DNA of 15,243 bases from an uncultured Collinsella sp. (GCA_900548815.1 URLR01000047.1:1-15243); one strand, 5' to 3'; shown: positions 4,463 through 11,834, counted from the first letter of the stretch. Notes: generated by a model from the letters alone, not told the origin. Numbers and translations: made by a program.

Positions 4463-6277
4463 TCATTCACCTCCCTCGTATGTATCGAGGTATTCCTGCT
4501 TGAGCGTCTGCGAGGACGACTCGATCTTTTCCACGAGCGTGCCGGCCTCGATGAAGTAGAACGAGTCGGTGAGGTCTGCCAGGTCGTCGAGCAGGTGGCT
4601 TGAGATGAGCACGCTGCGTCCCCGCGCCACCTCGCTGCGCATCGCGTCGCAGGAGGTTTTCCGCTTTCCCGGATCGAGGCCGTTCAGCGGTTCATCGAGG
4701 ATGAGGTACGGGCAACCGGTCGCTATCGCCATGGCAAGCTTTACCTGCTGCTTCATTCCTGTCGAGAGTTTACGGGTCGGCTTGTCGAGATATGAGGAGA
4801 TTCCGAGGGAGTTGCAGAGCGAGTCGATGTCGGCGGCCGATTTCCACGCCTCCCTAACGAAAGAGAGGTGCTCGCGGGCCGATAGCGTGGGGTAGAGATC
4901 CGCGCCGCCCGAAGAGCTCAGGTAGACGAGTTCTGCGAATTCGGCTGATCGACGTTGGCAGGTTCCGTCTGCCGCCAGGCTTCCCGAGCGGATGCGGGTG
5001 GGAAATTGGCCCGACAGCGCTTCAAGAAGGGTGGTTTTCCCCGAGCCGTTGGGAGCGACGAGCCCCGCCGCCGTTCCCGGGCCCAAGGAAAGCGATCCGA
5101 TCGAAAGTATCGTCGTGCTCCCGTATCCCACGCTCACGTCCAGGAGCTCAAGCCCATGGTGCTTTTTAGCGGGTCCAGCCTGTTTGGGCGAACGCGTCAC
5201 AACGGCGCCGACCGCGAAAAAGACCGCGACGTATGCCAGGGCCACGGCAAGCATCGATGCGCCGCCCGAACCGGAGCCAATGAATTCCGTCGGGAAGCAT
5301 CCTACGTAACCCGTTGCCTCGATAGGCGAGAACACGGCCAGCGGCAGGAGCTCGAGCGCGGCGTTATGCCCCAGTGCCGAATCGGACAGTAACGGGAATG
5401 CCGGGGCCGCGACAAGCAGCGCGGAGGCAAGGGGGCCCGCGAGGACGCGCCTCGTTGCGGTCGATAGGACGACGGAACAAACGGATATCAAGGTTCCGCC
5501 CGCGAGCAGCGCGATAAGCAGGGTCGTGAAGACGTCTCCCGCGGTCGTGGTGGCAAGCGCGCCGTCATGGAAGAAGGCGATCGGGTACCCGATCTGCCCG
5601 AATCCGTTTAGGGCCAAGGCGCAAATGCCCCCGGGTGCGAGGCCGGCGAGGAGCATCGCGGTCCCCGCGCCGATTATCGAAAAAACGATCTGGATAAGGC
5701 GCCGGAATTTGGGCACGGGCGCCTTTGCCGCCAGGGTCCCGGGCCTTGTGGCGCCGAGCACGAGTATCGACGAGAGAAGGAAGGGGATGAAGGGAAGGAA
5801 GGACGGCGCCTGGGCAATGGCGTAGGGCAGGAAGGAGAGGAACGGCAGGTCGCTTGCGGAGGCCGGGATATCCGTGATGCCGGAGCTGCTCAGGGCGCGG
5901 CAATATGCGAGCTCCGCGTCATTGGTCTCTCGGTCTCCCACGATGGACCCGGATTGGAAGCCTTCGCCCATGAGCGCGTAGTAGCTCTCGGCAGAGTCGA
6001 GAAAGGCGGCGTCGGTTTGAGCGGCGAGGGCGGCGTTCGCGTATCTTGCAAGCTCCGCGTCATTTTGCTGCTCTGGAGATAGGTCTGTGCCGTTGGCCTG
6101 GGGCGCGCGCGTATTGAATGCGTCGACAAAGCCCTGCATGCCCTGCTTCATAAAGAAGGGGCCGTAGATGGGTGAATTGAACGCAATGGGGACGGAAAAG
6201 GCTGCGGCGAGAACGAGCGTACAAATCCATACGGCCTTGTCTCTTAGGATTAGTTTGAGAAGAAGTCGACAGTACAT
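4463..6277 (-). CDS. ABC exporter with fused permease and ATPase domains
   Basis: The 604-residue protein starts at the ATG at 6277 (AGGTG 7 bases upstream). The N-terminal half is an ABC-2-like permease: one helix at about 15-33, a large outer loop to about 145, then about five more helices up to 370. The C-terminal half is an ATPase with Walker A APNGSGKTT (408-416), signature LSTGMKQQ (504-511), Walker B YLILDEP with D528 and E529, and the H-loop ISSH. Two positions depart from consensus: Walker A begins with Ala instead of Gly, and the usual Q-loop Gln is replaced by Ser in VYLSSSGGADLYPTLS. Bacterial ABC-2 exporters for peptides or antibiotics normally split these parts into two genes; the permease-then-ATPase order in one chain is less usual. 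The substrate is unknown. The small membrane-anchored gene at 4033-4461 is translationally coupled downstream. Confidence 0.88.
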   Translation of the reverse strand: MYCRLLLKLILRDKAVWICTLVLAAAFSVPIAFNSPIYGPFFMKQGMQGFVDAFNTRAPQANGTDLSPEQQNDAELARYANAALAAQTDAAFLDSAESYYALMGEGFQSGSIVGDRETNDAELAYCRALSSSGITDIPASASDLPFLSFLPYAIAQAPSFLPFIPFLLSSILVLGATRPGTLAAKAPVPKFRRLIQIVFSIIGAGTAMLLAGLAPGGICALALNGFGQIGYPIAFFHDGALATTTAGDVFTTLLIALLAGGTLISVCSVVLSTATRRVLAGPLASALLVAAPAFPLLSDSALGHNAALELLPLAVFSPIEATGYVGCFPTEFIGSGSGGASMLAVALAYVAVFFAVGAVVTRSPKQAGPAKKHHGLELLDVSVGYGSTTILSIGSLSLGPGTAAGLVAPNGSGKTTLLEALSGQFPTRIRSGSLAADGTCQRRSAEFAELVYLSSSGGADLYPTLSAREHLSFVREAWKSAADIDSLCNSLGISSYLDKPTRKLSTGMKQQVKLAMAIATGCPYLILDEPLNGLDPGKRKTSCDAMRSEVARGRSVLISSHLLDDLADLTDSFYFIEAGTLVEKIESSSQTLKQEYLDTYEGGE

Positions 6278-6395
6278 TTGGAAGCACCTACGTTCCTCAA
6301 AGAATCGTTAGATTAAAAGTAACAGACCGGATGAAGATACGTGCGACGGGGGCGAGGCGAATGGCTGAGCGGTATCGATACGCGGGTTCAACGGT

Positions 6396-6401
6396 ATTAT
6401 A
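6396..6401 (-). promoter_or_regulatory. Candidate -10 element for the ABC operon
   Basis: TATAAT on the minus strand (complement of 6396-6401) lies about 120 bases upstream of the ABC start. A -35 at the right distance is weak (GATTCA/GGATTC). If used, the transcript has a leader of about 110 bases. Confidence 0.35.
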
Positions 6402-6591
6402 TTGACCACATAGCTCCTGAATCCGCAGTTGATTAGAAACAGAAGGGCCCACCTGCGGGAACCCAGAGAGACGACGATTCGGGGCTCCTACCCCCGTTGA
6501 TTAAGTCATCGGCTGCACCGCGCACCTCGAAGCCGATAATATGCTATCTGGACAAACCGCGCTGAGCTGGTAAAATTTACATACGCGGAAA
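6402..6591. other. Gene-free island margin
   Basis: I see no gene with a ribosome site on either strand between the ABC promoter region and the attachment site. A minus-strand frame of about 35 codons ending at the TAA at 6435-6433 is open but has no start. No integrase gene lies on this side; it would be expected beyond the left contig edge. Confidence 0.5.
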
Positions 6592-6618
6592 TGCGCTACT
6601 TGCGCTATTTGCGCGTGT
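6592..6618 (+). repeat. 9-bp tandem repeats next to the attachment site
   Basis: TGCGCTACT (6592-6600), TGCGCTATT (6601-6609) and the partial TGCGCGTGT (6610-6618) follow each other with a 9-base period, about 40 bases inside the island from the tRNA scar. Short phased repeats beside att sites are often arm-type sites for integrase or excisionase; that role is inferred. Confidence 0.5.
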
Positions 6619-6658
6619 TTTAACAAAATTAGCACAGGTCAGGGTCATTCTGACCCCG

Positions 6659-6703
6659 CTGGGGGTCAAGGGGTCGCTGGTTCGAATCCAGTCGTCCCGA
6701 CCA
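6659..6703 (+). other. Attachment-site scar: 3' fragment of a tRNA-Pro gene
   Basis: The segment runs from the anticodon loop (CTGGGGG, anticodon GGG) through the 3' anticodon strand TCAAG, the T-arm GCTGG-TTCGAAT-CCAGT and the acceptor strand CGTCCCG, to the discriminator A and CCA. It matches the last 45 bases of a tRNA-Pro(GGG). The 5' half is absent: no CGGGACG acceptor strand or D-arm lies in the expected upstream bases, and the 5' anticodon strand CTTGA is replaced by other sequence. The tRNA-type terminator follows directly. This is the pattern left when a tyrosine-integrase element inserts in a tRNA and carries its own copy of the 3' end. TGACCCC (6651-6657) and GGGGTCA (6662-6668) form an inverted repeat across the left border, as integrase core sites often do. 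Confidence 0.8.
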
Positions 6704-6712
6704 GAAGTTTGC

Positions 6713-6742
6713 AGGTCAGGCACCTAGTGCCTGACCTTTTTT
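6713..6742 (+). terminator. Terminator of the original tRNA-Pro gene
   Basis: AGGTCAGGCAC (6713-6723) pairs perfectly with GTGCCTGACCT (6727-6737) around a 3-base loop and runs into six T. It follows the tRNA CCA by 9 bases. Confidence 0.9.
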
Positions 6743-6811
6743 GTTTTAATCACCATGATTATTTTGCTTAAAGCAACAACGTTCCCGCTCGATGTAACCA
6801 CCGAATCAAAA

Positions 6812-6870
6812 CGTGTACATCAGCCACCAAAATCGACATTTTTCGACATGTTTGGAGGCTGATGTACACG
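6812..6870. repeat. 14-bp perfect inverted repeat, 31-base spacer
   Basis: CGTGTACATCAGCC (6812-6825) is the exact reverse complement of 6857-6870. The spacer contains two TCGACAT words in direct orientation. It lies between the tRNA terminator and the pgsA promoter. It may be a dispersed intergenic repeat or a regulator site. Confidence 0.7.
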
Positions 6871-6931
6871 AATGCGAAATCCCCGCCGCCTAAAAGCGCC
6901 CTCCACATGTCTGGACTCTCTATGCTTACGC

Positions 6932-6960
6932 TGGATAGACATCGCCGGAACGGGTATAGT
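6932..6960 (+). promoter_or_regulatory. Candidate promoter of the pgsA gene cluster
   Basis: TGGATA (6932-6937), a 17-base spacer, and TATAGT (6955-6960) lie 36 bases before the GTG start of pgsA. -10 and spacing are good and -35 matches four of six consensus bases. Confidence 0.55.
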
Positions 6961-6996
6961 ATCGAAAGTTTTGTCGTTAACCAGCGGGGGAGTCCT

Positions 6997-7701
6997 GTGG
7001 GCATCAAAAAGAAGATCAAAAAGGAGCTTATCGGCACTTCCGATTACCCGTCGAATAAGATCTTTACGATCTCCAATTTCATCACCTTTACGCGCCTGAT
7101 CCTCACCCTGGTATTCCTGTACCTGTTTGTGACGGATAACAACCGTGTCATCGCCATCGTTATCTACGCCGTTGCCGCCTCCACCGACTGGATGGACGGG
7201 CAGATCGCCCGCATGACTAAGACGGTCTCGTGGCTCGGCAAGGTCATGGATCCCATTTGCGACCGCGCGCTGCTGTTCACCGGCGTGCTGGGACTGGTGG
7301 TCCGCGGAGAGCTGCCCATCTGGGTCTGCGTGCTCATTATCGGCCGCGACATCTATCTGGGCATCGGCACGCTTATCGTGCGTCATTATCACCGTCGCCC
7401 CATCGATGTCGTCTTCCCCGGAAAGATTGCCACAGCGCTGCTCATGACCGGCTTCTCGCTCATGCTGCTCGGGTTCCCCGTTATTGACGGCCTGCATCTT
7501 TTACCTTCAACCCTTAAGGCCTTCCCGGGCCTCAACGGAAGCTCGGTGCCCCTCGGCATCTTCTTTGTGTACGGCGGCGTGATCTTCTCCATGCTCACGG
7601 CTGTCATCTACTCCATTAAGGGCGGAGTGGCCATTAAACAGGCTCTCGCGCATCCCGAGGACGAGGACATCGACTTTCTGAACCCTGAAATCGAAGACTG
7701 A
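6997..7701 (+). CDS. pgsA: CDP-alcohol phosphatidyltransferase, PgsA type
   Basis: The likely enzyme moves a phosphatidyl group from CDP-diacylglycerol to glycerol-3-phosphate, the committed step to phosphatidylglycerol and cardiolipin in the membrane. The family signature D-x2-D-G-x2-A-R-x8-G-x3-D-x3-D is complete at residues 64-89 (D64, D67, G68, R72, G81, D85, D89). Several membrane helices flank it (about 33-60, 92-112, 140-165, 186-210). Start: GTG at 6997 with GGGGGAG just upstream; the frame is open back to 6862 but those codons overlap the promoter. The product is 234 residues, usual for PgsA, with a basic N-terminus (GIKKKIKKE) and an acidic C-terminal tail. Another CDP-alcohol transferase of the same family (for example phosphatidylinositolphosphate synthase) cannot be excluded by sequence alone. 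It heads the forward cluster that continues into the FHA gene 66 bases on. Confidence 0.85.
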   Translation: MGIKKKIKKELIGTSDYPSNKIFTISNFITFTRLILTLVFLYLFVTDNNRVIAIVIYAVAASTDWMDGQIARMTKTVSWLGKVMDPICDRALLFTGVLGLVVRGELPIWVCVLIIGRDIYLGIGTLIVRHYHRRPIDVVFPGKIATALLMTGFSLMLLGFPVIDGLHLLPSTLKAFPGLNGSSVPLGIFFVYGGVIFSMLTAVIYSIKGGVAIKQALAHPEDEDIDFLNPEIED

Positions 7702-7767
7702 TTCGTTGGGGTATGATTACGTACGGTTCATTATTTGCGGCACGTCCGCGATAAGTTAGGGGTTGTC

Positions 7768-8202
7768 ATGGACAACATGGTTAACAATATGCCTCAGAAT
7801 GATAAGACTGCTGACGCTACCTGCGTATTCCGCGTGCCTTCAAGCGACGTCACCGTTCCCGACCTCATGGCCAACGTGCGCATCACCGCCCCCGTTCTGT
7901 CCATCGTCAAGGGTCCGCAGACTGGTGCCGCCTTTGAGCTCGAGGACGACGTGACCACCATCGGCCGCGATCCCGCGAACGGCATCTTCCTCAACGACAT
8001 GACTGTTTCGCGCAGCCACGCGCGCATTATTCGCGAGGGCCTCGGAGCTCGCATCGAGGACCTGGGCTCGCTCAATGGCACCTGGGTCGACGGTGCCATA
8101 GTCAACGCGGCCCCGCTGCACGACGGTTCTTCCGTTCAGATCGGTACGTTTACGCTCATCTACCACGAGAGCACGCCGGAGCGCATCGAAACCGGTGAGT
8201 AG
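7768..8202 (+). CDS. garA: FHA-domain regulator, GarA/OdhI-like
   Basis: In actinobacteria GarA-type proteins bind and restrain enzymes of the 2-oxoglutarate/glutamate node, and are switched off when a serine/threonine kinase phosphorylates an N-terminal threonine, which then binds the protein's own FHA domain. Here the 144-residue protein (ATG 7768 after TTAGGGG) has an N-terminal T18-C-V-F-R motif matching the T-x-V-F-R phosphosite context of GarA, and a complete FHA domain at about 44-137: G66-R67, S81-R-S83-H84, and N103-G104. The length is typical. The next gene, 3 bases on, is an FtsR-like MerR regulator, the same pair as Rv1827-Rv1828 in mycobacteria. The family is firm; the partner enzymes in this organism are not shown by sequence. 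Confidence 0.87.
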   Translation: MDNMVNNMPQNDKTADATCVFRVPSSDVTVPDLMANVRITAPVLSIVKGPQTGAAFELEDDVTTIGRDPANGIFLNDMTVSRSHARIIREGLGARIEDLGSLNGTWVDGAIVNAAPLHDGSSVQIGTFTLIYHESTPERIETGE

Positions 8203-8205
8203 GGA

Positions 8206-9084
8206 ATGGCCGAACGCAACTATCTGAGTATCGGCCAAGTCGTCAACCTACTTCGAGGCGCATACCCCGATCTTTCGAACTCAAAAATTAGATTTCTAGA
8301 GGATGAGGGGCTCATTACCCCTCATCGTACGCCTAAGGGATACCGTCAGTACTCCAAGGAGGACGTTGATCGCCTGGAGGTCATTCTGCACTTGCAGAAG
8401 ACTCGCTACATGCCGCTCAACGTAATTAAGCAGCGCTTGGAAAACGCCACGGACCTGTCAACGCTCGCCTACGAGGTGGGCTTGCTGTCCGATGTTCCAC
8501 TCAAGACGGAGCCCAAGGAGACAAAGCAAAAGCTGCATCCTATCGAGACCATTCCCGATATGCTGGGCGTCGAGATTTCGTTTATCCGCTCGCTCGCCGA
8601 GAACGACCTCATTCGCATCATCAAGAGCCCGCAAAATCGTGAGCTCGTCGATGGTCGCGATTTCCCGATCATCCGCTACTGCTCCGAGCTGTCGCGCTTC
8701 CATATCGAGCCGCGCAACCTGCGTCAGTACGTGTCTTCCGCCAACCGCGAGTCCTCGATGTTTGAGCAGGTGCTCGTGAGCATGCTCGGCATGGATACCT
8801 CCGATGACGAGCGCGACGCCAAGCTCGAGCGTGCGTTTAAGAAGCTTCACGACCTGACGGAAGGTGTGCACACTGCGCTGCTCAAGAACCGCGTTTTTGA
8901 GTCGCTCAACGCCGTGGTCGAGGACGCCGACATCGATGCACTCGATGAGGAAATCACTCGCTCCGAGTCCACCAAGGCCAAAAACGAAGAGACAGCCATG
9001 CCGGCTTCGCACGAGGATTCTCTCGTAAAGCCGCTCAAGGTCGTCGCCCCTTCGCAATCCGGCACCGCCACCGCAGGCAAATAA
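8206..9084 (+). CDS. ftsR: MerR-family transcriptional regulator, FtsR-like
   Basis: The N-terminal residues 7-65 form a MerR-type winged HTH: YLSIGQVVNLLR, then SNSKIRFLEDEGLITPHRTP followed by KGYRQYSKEDVDRL. The extended loop with SNSKIRFLE is characteristic of the actinobacterial Rv1828/FtsR group, which in Corynebacterium activates cell-division gene ftsZ; the target here is inferred from family only. The middle (about 100-210) should hold the second, dimerising region, and the C-terminus is a low-complexity Glu/Thr/Ser/Lys tail. Only 3 bases separate the ATG at 8206 from the stop of the FHA gene, and the ribosome site (GGTGAG) lies within that gene's last codons, so the two are translationally coupled. 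The product of 292 residues is somewhat longer than the mycobacterial protein because of the tail. Confidence 0.82.
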   Translation: MAERNYLSIGQVVNLLRGAYPDLSNSKIRFLEDEGLITPHRTPKGYRQYSKEDVDRLEVILHLQKTRYMPLNVIKQRLENATDLSTLAYEVGLLSDVPLKTEPKETKQKLHPIETIPDMLGVEISFIRSLAENDLIRIIKSPQNRELVDGRDFPIIRYCSELSRFHIEPRNLRQYVSSANRESSMFEQVLVSMLGMDTSDDERDAKLERAFKKLHDLTEGVHTALLKNRVFESLNAVVEDADIDALDEEITRSESTKAKNEETAMPASHEDSLVKPLKVVAPSQSGTATAGK

Positions 9085-9124
9085 CCTCAGCTGAAATTTC
9101 GGCAACCCATTGAAAGGTCATGCA

Positions 9125-9655
9125 ATGTACGACTTCGAATCTCAAATCGTCGACATCCCCGACTATCCCGAGCCCGGAGTCATCTTTAAAGACATCACGC
9201 CGCTCTTTGGCAATCCCGAGGCGCTCAAAGCCATGACCGATGCCCTCGCCGAACACTTTGCCGGCATGGGAATCACCAAGGTCGTGGGTCCCGAGGCTCG
9301 CGGCTTTATGGTTGGCGTACCGGTGGCTGTAGCCCTTGGCGCCGGCTTTGTTCCCGCACGTAAACCGGGCAAGCTGCCGCGCGAGACCGTGAGCCAGAGC
9401 TACGAGCTCGAGTACGGCACCGATTCAATTGAGATCCATGCCGACGCTATCAGCTCTAAAGATACCGTGTTGATTCTGGACGACTTGGTCGCGACGGGCG
9501 GAACCGTCGAGGCAACAGGTAAACTGGTGCGAGATATGGGCGCAAAGCTTGTCGGTTACGGTTGTATCCTTGAGCTTGCGTTTCTCAACCCGCGCGAGAA
9601 GCTCACGCCGTCTAATGACGATGTGGAGCTCTTTAGTCTGGTGACGGTGGACTAG
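9125..9655 (+). CDS. apt: Adenine phosphoribosyltransferase
   Basis: The enzyme salvages adenine to AMP using PRPP in the cytoplasm. The 13-residue PRPP-binding signature VLILDDLVATGGT is at residues 115-127, and the family features FKDITPLF (21-28), GPEARGF (55-61) and ARKPGKLP (78-85) are all present. The product of 176 residues is standard. The chosen start is the ATG at 9125, seven bases after GAAAGG; an upstream TTG in frame would precede that ribosome site. It lies 40 bases after the MerR gene and is probably in the same transcript; no terminator intervenes. The C-terminus lengthens slightly with a charged segment (NDDVELFSLVTVD), nothing unusual. Confidence 0.96.
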   Translation: MYDFESQIVDIPDYPEPGVIFKDITPLFGNPEALKAMTDALAEHFAGMGITKVVGPEARGFMVGVPVAVALGAGFVPARKPGKLPRETVSQSYELEYGTDSIEIHADAISSKDTVLILDDLVATGGTVEATGKLVRDMGAKLVGYGCILELAFLNPREKLTPSNDDVELFSLVTVD

Positions 9656-9687
9656 CCGTTACCCTTAGTTAGTGGAAAGGAAGCTAC

Positions 9688-10788
9688 ATGCGCACAGCAA
9701 ACACGCACAAAAACATGGCACGCTGCGCTGCTACGGCAACCCTCGCTTGTGTTTTGGGCTTGGGCCTCGCGGCTCCTGCCTACGCCGATACCGCATCCGA
9801 CCTTGCCGCTGCTCGTACTAAGCTCGAGCAGATCGGTACCCAAACCCAGCAGATTTACGATGAGCTCGCCACGCAGACGCAGGCGCTCGATCAGACTGCT
9901 GGCGAGATCACGCAAAAGCAGCAGGAAATTGCCGATGGTCAGGCCAAGCTCTCGACCTATGTCGCCGGCGAGTACAAAACCGGCGGCCTGAGCCTGCTTC
10001 AGGTTCTGACGGGCGTCGATGACCTGAGCGATATGCTCAACCGTCTGTTCTACTACGGGAAAGTTTCCGATAAGCAGGCTCAGACCATTCAAGAGGTCAA
10101 GGAGCTTAAGCAGCAGCTCACCGATAAGCAGGCCGAGCAGGAGAAGAACGTCGCCGCCACGCAAAAGAAGGTCGACGAGCTTAATGCCCAGCAGGCTGAA
10201 GCCCAGAACGTCGTAAATTCCCTGGATTCGCAGCTGCAGGCCGAGCTTGCCGCCGAGGCCGAGGCCAACGCCGCGCTTCAGGCCGGCATCAACGCCAGCA
10301 CCGCCGAGAAGGCCACGGTGAGCAACGAGACTGCCGGTACGACCGAGAACACCAACAACGGTGGCCAGACCAGCAATAACAACAACCAGGGCGGCAACAC
10401 TCCGGCTCCTACGCCGGCACCTGCTCCGGCTCCGACGCCTTCTGCTCCGAGCCAGTCCGTCGACGGCGGTTCTGTTGTCTCGCGTGCATACAGCAAGCTT
10501 GGTTGCGCTTATTCCTGGGGCGGCATTGGACCGAACAGCTTCGATTGCTCTGGTTTTGTTAGCTATTGCCTCACTGGTCGCTATTGCCGCCTGGGCACCA
10601 CGGGTACCTTTATGGGCTGGACGCGTGTGTCCGATCCGCAGCCCGGTGACGTTGTGGTCAACTCGTACCACACCGGCATTTACATCGGTGGTGGTCAGAT
10701 GATTCATGCTTCCGACTACAACACGGGTGTTATCATCAGCTCCGTTGCCGCCGGCATGAACAATAACTACATCTTCGTGCGTTACTAA
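9688..10788 (+). CDS. Secreted coiled-coil NlpC/P60 peptidoglycan hydrolase
   Basis: The 366-residue protein starts at the ATG at 9688 (GGAAAGGAAG upstream). It has a Sec signal peptide, residues 1-33, with probable cleavage after PAYA. A long coiled coil of about 36-205 follows, rich in Gln, Glu and Ala with heptad pattern, then a flexible linker of Asn/Gly/Thr and repeated Pro-Ala-Pro (about 212-258). The NlpC/P60 domain (about 262-366) has the catalytic Cys287 in SFDCSGFV, His328 in YHTGIYIG and His340 in MIHASD. Family members cut the D-Glu to diamino-acid bond in stem peptides, and the coiled-coil form resembles division hydrolases such as RipA or CwlO-type proteins, whose coiled coil is held inactive by an FtsEX-like partner. 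It ends its transcription unit at a good terminator. Confidence 0.93.
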   Translation: MRTANTHKNMARCAATATLACVLGLGLAAPAYADTASDLAAARTKLEQIGTQTQQIYDELATQTQALDQTAGEITQKQQEIADGQAKLSTYVAGEYKTGGLSLLQVLTGVDDLSDMLNRLFYYGKVSDKQAQTIQEVKELKQQLTDKQAEQEKNVAATQKKVDELNAQQAEAQNVVNSLDSQLQAELAAEAEANAALQAGINASTAEKATVSNETAGTTENTNNGGQTSNNNNQGGNTPAPTPAPAPAPTPSAPSQSVDGGSVVSRAYSKLGCAYSWGGIGPNSFDCSGFVSYCLTGRYCRLGTTGTFMGWTRVSDPQPGDVVVNSYHTGIYIGGGQMIHASDYNTGVIISSVAAGMNNNYIFVRY

Positions 10789-10812
10789 GTCATCTTACAC
10801 AGCGTGTGAATG

Positions 10813-10850
10813 TGGACCTCGTGGCTTTAAGTTGCGAGGTCCATTCTTTT
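10813..10850 (+). terminator. Terminator after the NlpC/P60 gene
   Basis: TGGACCTCG (10813-10821) pairs with CGAGGTCCA (10835-10843), followed by TTCTTTT. Confidence 0.85.
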
Positions 10851-10862
10851 ATCTTTAGTCCA

Positions 10863-10897
10863 GGCCGCTATCTAGTTTTGAATACTAGATAGCGGCC
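10863..10897. promoter_or_regulatory. Palindromic operator candidate upstream of the DegV gene
   Basis: GGCCGCTATCTAGT (10863-10876) is the exact reverse complement of 10884-10897, around a 7-base centre. The internal 17-mer at 10869-10885 recurs with one mismatch at 12542-12558, upstream of the DUF1836-type regulator. It lies 21 bases before the -10 at 10918, covering the -35 zone, and has no T-run, so an operator is more likely than a terminator. Confidence 0.6.
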
Positions 10898-10917
10898 CAA
10901 TCGGTCAGCAAGAAAGC

Positions 10918-10923
10918 TATAAT
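10918..10923 (+). promoter_or_regulatory. -10 element of the DegV gene promoter
   Basis: A consensus TATAAT lies 30 bases before the ATG. The expected -35 position, near 10895-10900, has no good hexamer (GCCCAA) and coincides with the edge of the palindrome, consistent with a promoter that depends on a regulator. Confidence 0.55.
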
Positions 10924-10952
10924 TGTTGAAGAACAATTAGAAAGGACCCTCT

Positions 10953-11819
10953 ATGAGCTGGGCACTTATCTCCGATTCAAGCTGTAACCTCCGCGATTGG
11001 CAACCGACCGCACCCCATACCACCTTTGCATTTGCGCCCCTCAAAATTCGAGTGGGGGAGCGTGAATTCGTCGATGACCTTTCGCTCGATGTTCATGAGC
11101 TCAACTGCGCTGTTCAGGCGGAGACGAACGCTTCTTCGAGCGCTTGTCCCAGCGTAGGGGAGTGGGCCGAGCTCTTCAAATTGGCAGACAAGACCATCTG
11201 CATGCCGATCTCTGAGGGCGTGTCGGGCAGCTACAACGCGGCAGCCACGGCTCGCGATATGGTTCTTGCCGAGGAGCCCGACCGACAGATTCATCTAGTC
11301 AATTCACGCGCAGCTGGCGGCAAAATGGACCTCATTTTCTTGCTGTTTGACCGCTATCTTGCAAGCAATCCGGATGTCGCATTCGAGGACGCTTGCGCAT
11401 ACTTTGATAGCCTTGAGCAGAACAGCAAAATCCTCTTCAGCTTGTGCAATTACGAAAACCTCGCCAAAGCCGGACGTATCCCTAAGGCAGCCGGCGTCAT
11501 TGCCAACAAGCTCAATATCCGCATTTTGGGCACGGCGAGTGAGGCCGGTAAAATCGAACTCGTCGGGCACACGCGTGGCGAAAAGAAGATGCTCAACAAG
11601 ATCATCGACACTATGGAAGCCGAGGGCTTTACGGGCGGTGAGGTCATCATCGATCACGTTGAGAACGAAACTGGAGCCCAGGCGCTTACTGATCGCATAG
11701 TCGAACATTGGCCCGGCTCCAAGACCATCATCATGCCCTGCAACGGCCTGGATTCCTATTACGCTGAGATGCACGGCCTGATCATCGGCTACGGCATGGG
11801 CGTAGCTTCGGGCAAATAA
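10953..11819 (+). CDS. DegV-family fatty-acid-binding protein (FakB-like)
   Basis: DegV proteins bind a fatty acid in a buried pocket; those that work as FakB present it to FakA kinase for entry into phospholipids. The 288-residue protein (ATG 10953, AGAAAGGA upstream) shows the family start WALISDSSCNL, the SACPS motif (63-67, form of the usual T-S-x-P-S), the pocket loop ISEGVSGSYNAA (86-97) and NYENLAKAGRIPK in the second domain. The length is typical. The fatty-acid specificity, and whether a FakA partner exists, cannot be told here. The promoter carries a palindrome shared with the neighbouring convergent regulator gene, and both genes end at one bidirectional terminator. Confidence 0.9.
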   Translation: MSWALISDSSCNLRDWQPTAPHTTFAFAPLKIRVGEREFVDDLSLDVHELNCAVQAETNASSSACPSVGEWAELFKLADKTICMPISEGVSGSYNAAATARDMVLAEEPDRQIHLVNSRAAGGKMDLIFLLFDRYLASNPDVAFEDACAYFDSLEQNSKILFSLCNYENLAKAGRIPKAAGVIANKLNIRILGTASEAGKIELVGHTRGEKKMLNKIIDTMEAEGFTGGEVIIDHVENETGAQALTDRIVEHWPGSKTIIMPCNGLDSYYAEMHGLIIGYGMGVASGK

Positions 11820-11834
11820 AGTCCAACCAGGCAA

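Noticed and set aside
6592..6618. A CRISPR array.
   Set aside because: The repeats are 9 bp with no spacers and no cas genes are in the window.
6627..6703. A complete tRNA-Pro gene.
   Set aside because: There is no 5' acceptor strand, D-arm or 5' anticodon strand in the expected bases; only the 3' fragment is present.
6820..7497. 225-codon frame opposite pgsA.
   Set aside because: It is rich in His, Asp, Gln and Gly, as expected for the reverse of a membrane protein gene; pgsA motifs are on the other strand.
9652..10707. 351-codon frame opposite the NlpC/P60 gene.
   Set aside because: Its leucine/glycine/arginine runs mirror the coiled coil and linker; the plus strand has a signal peptide and catalytic residues.
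10863..10897. A second terminator after the NlpC/P60 gene.
   Set aside because: No T-run follows, a good terminator already lies at 10813-10850, and the inner word recurs at another promoter, so an operator is favoured.
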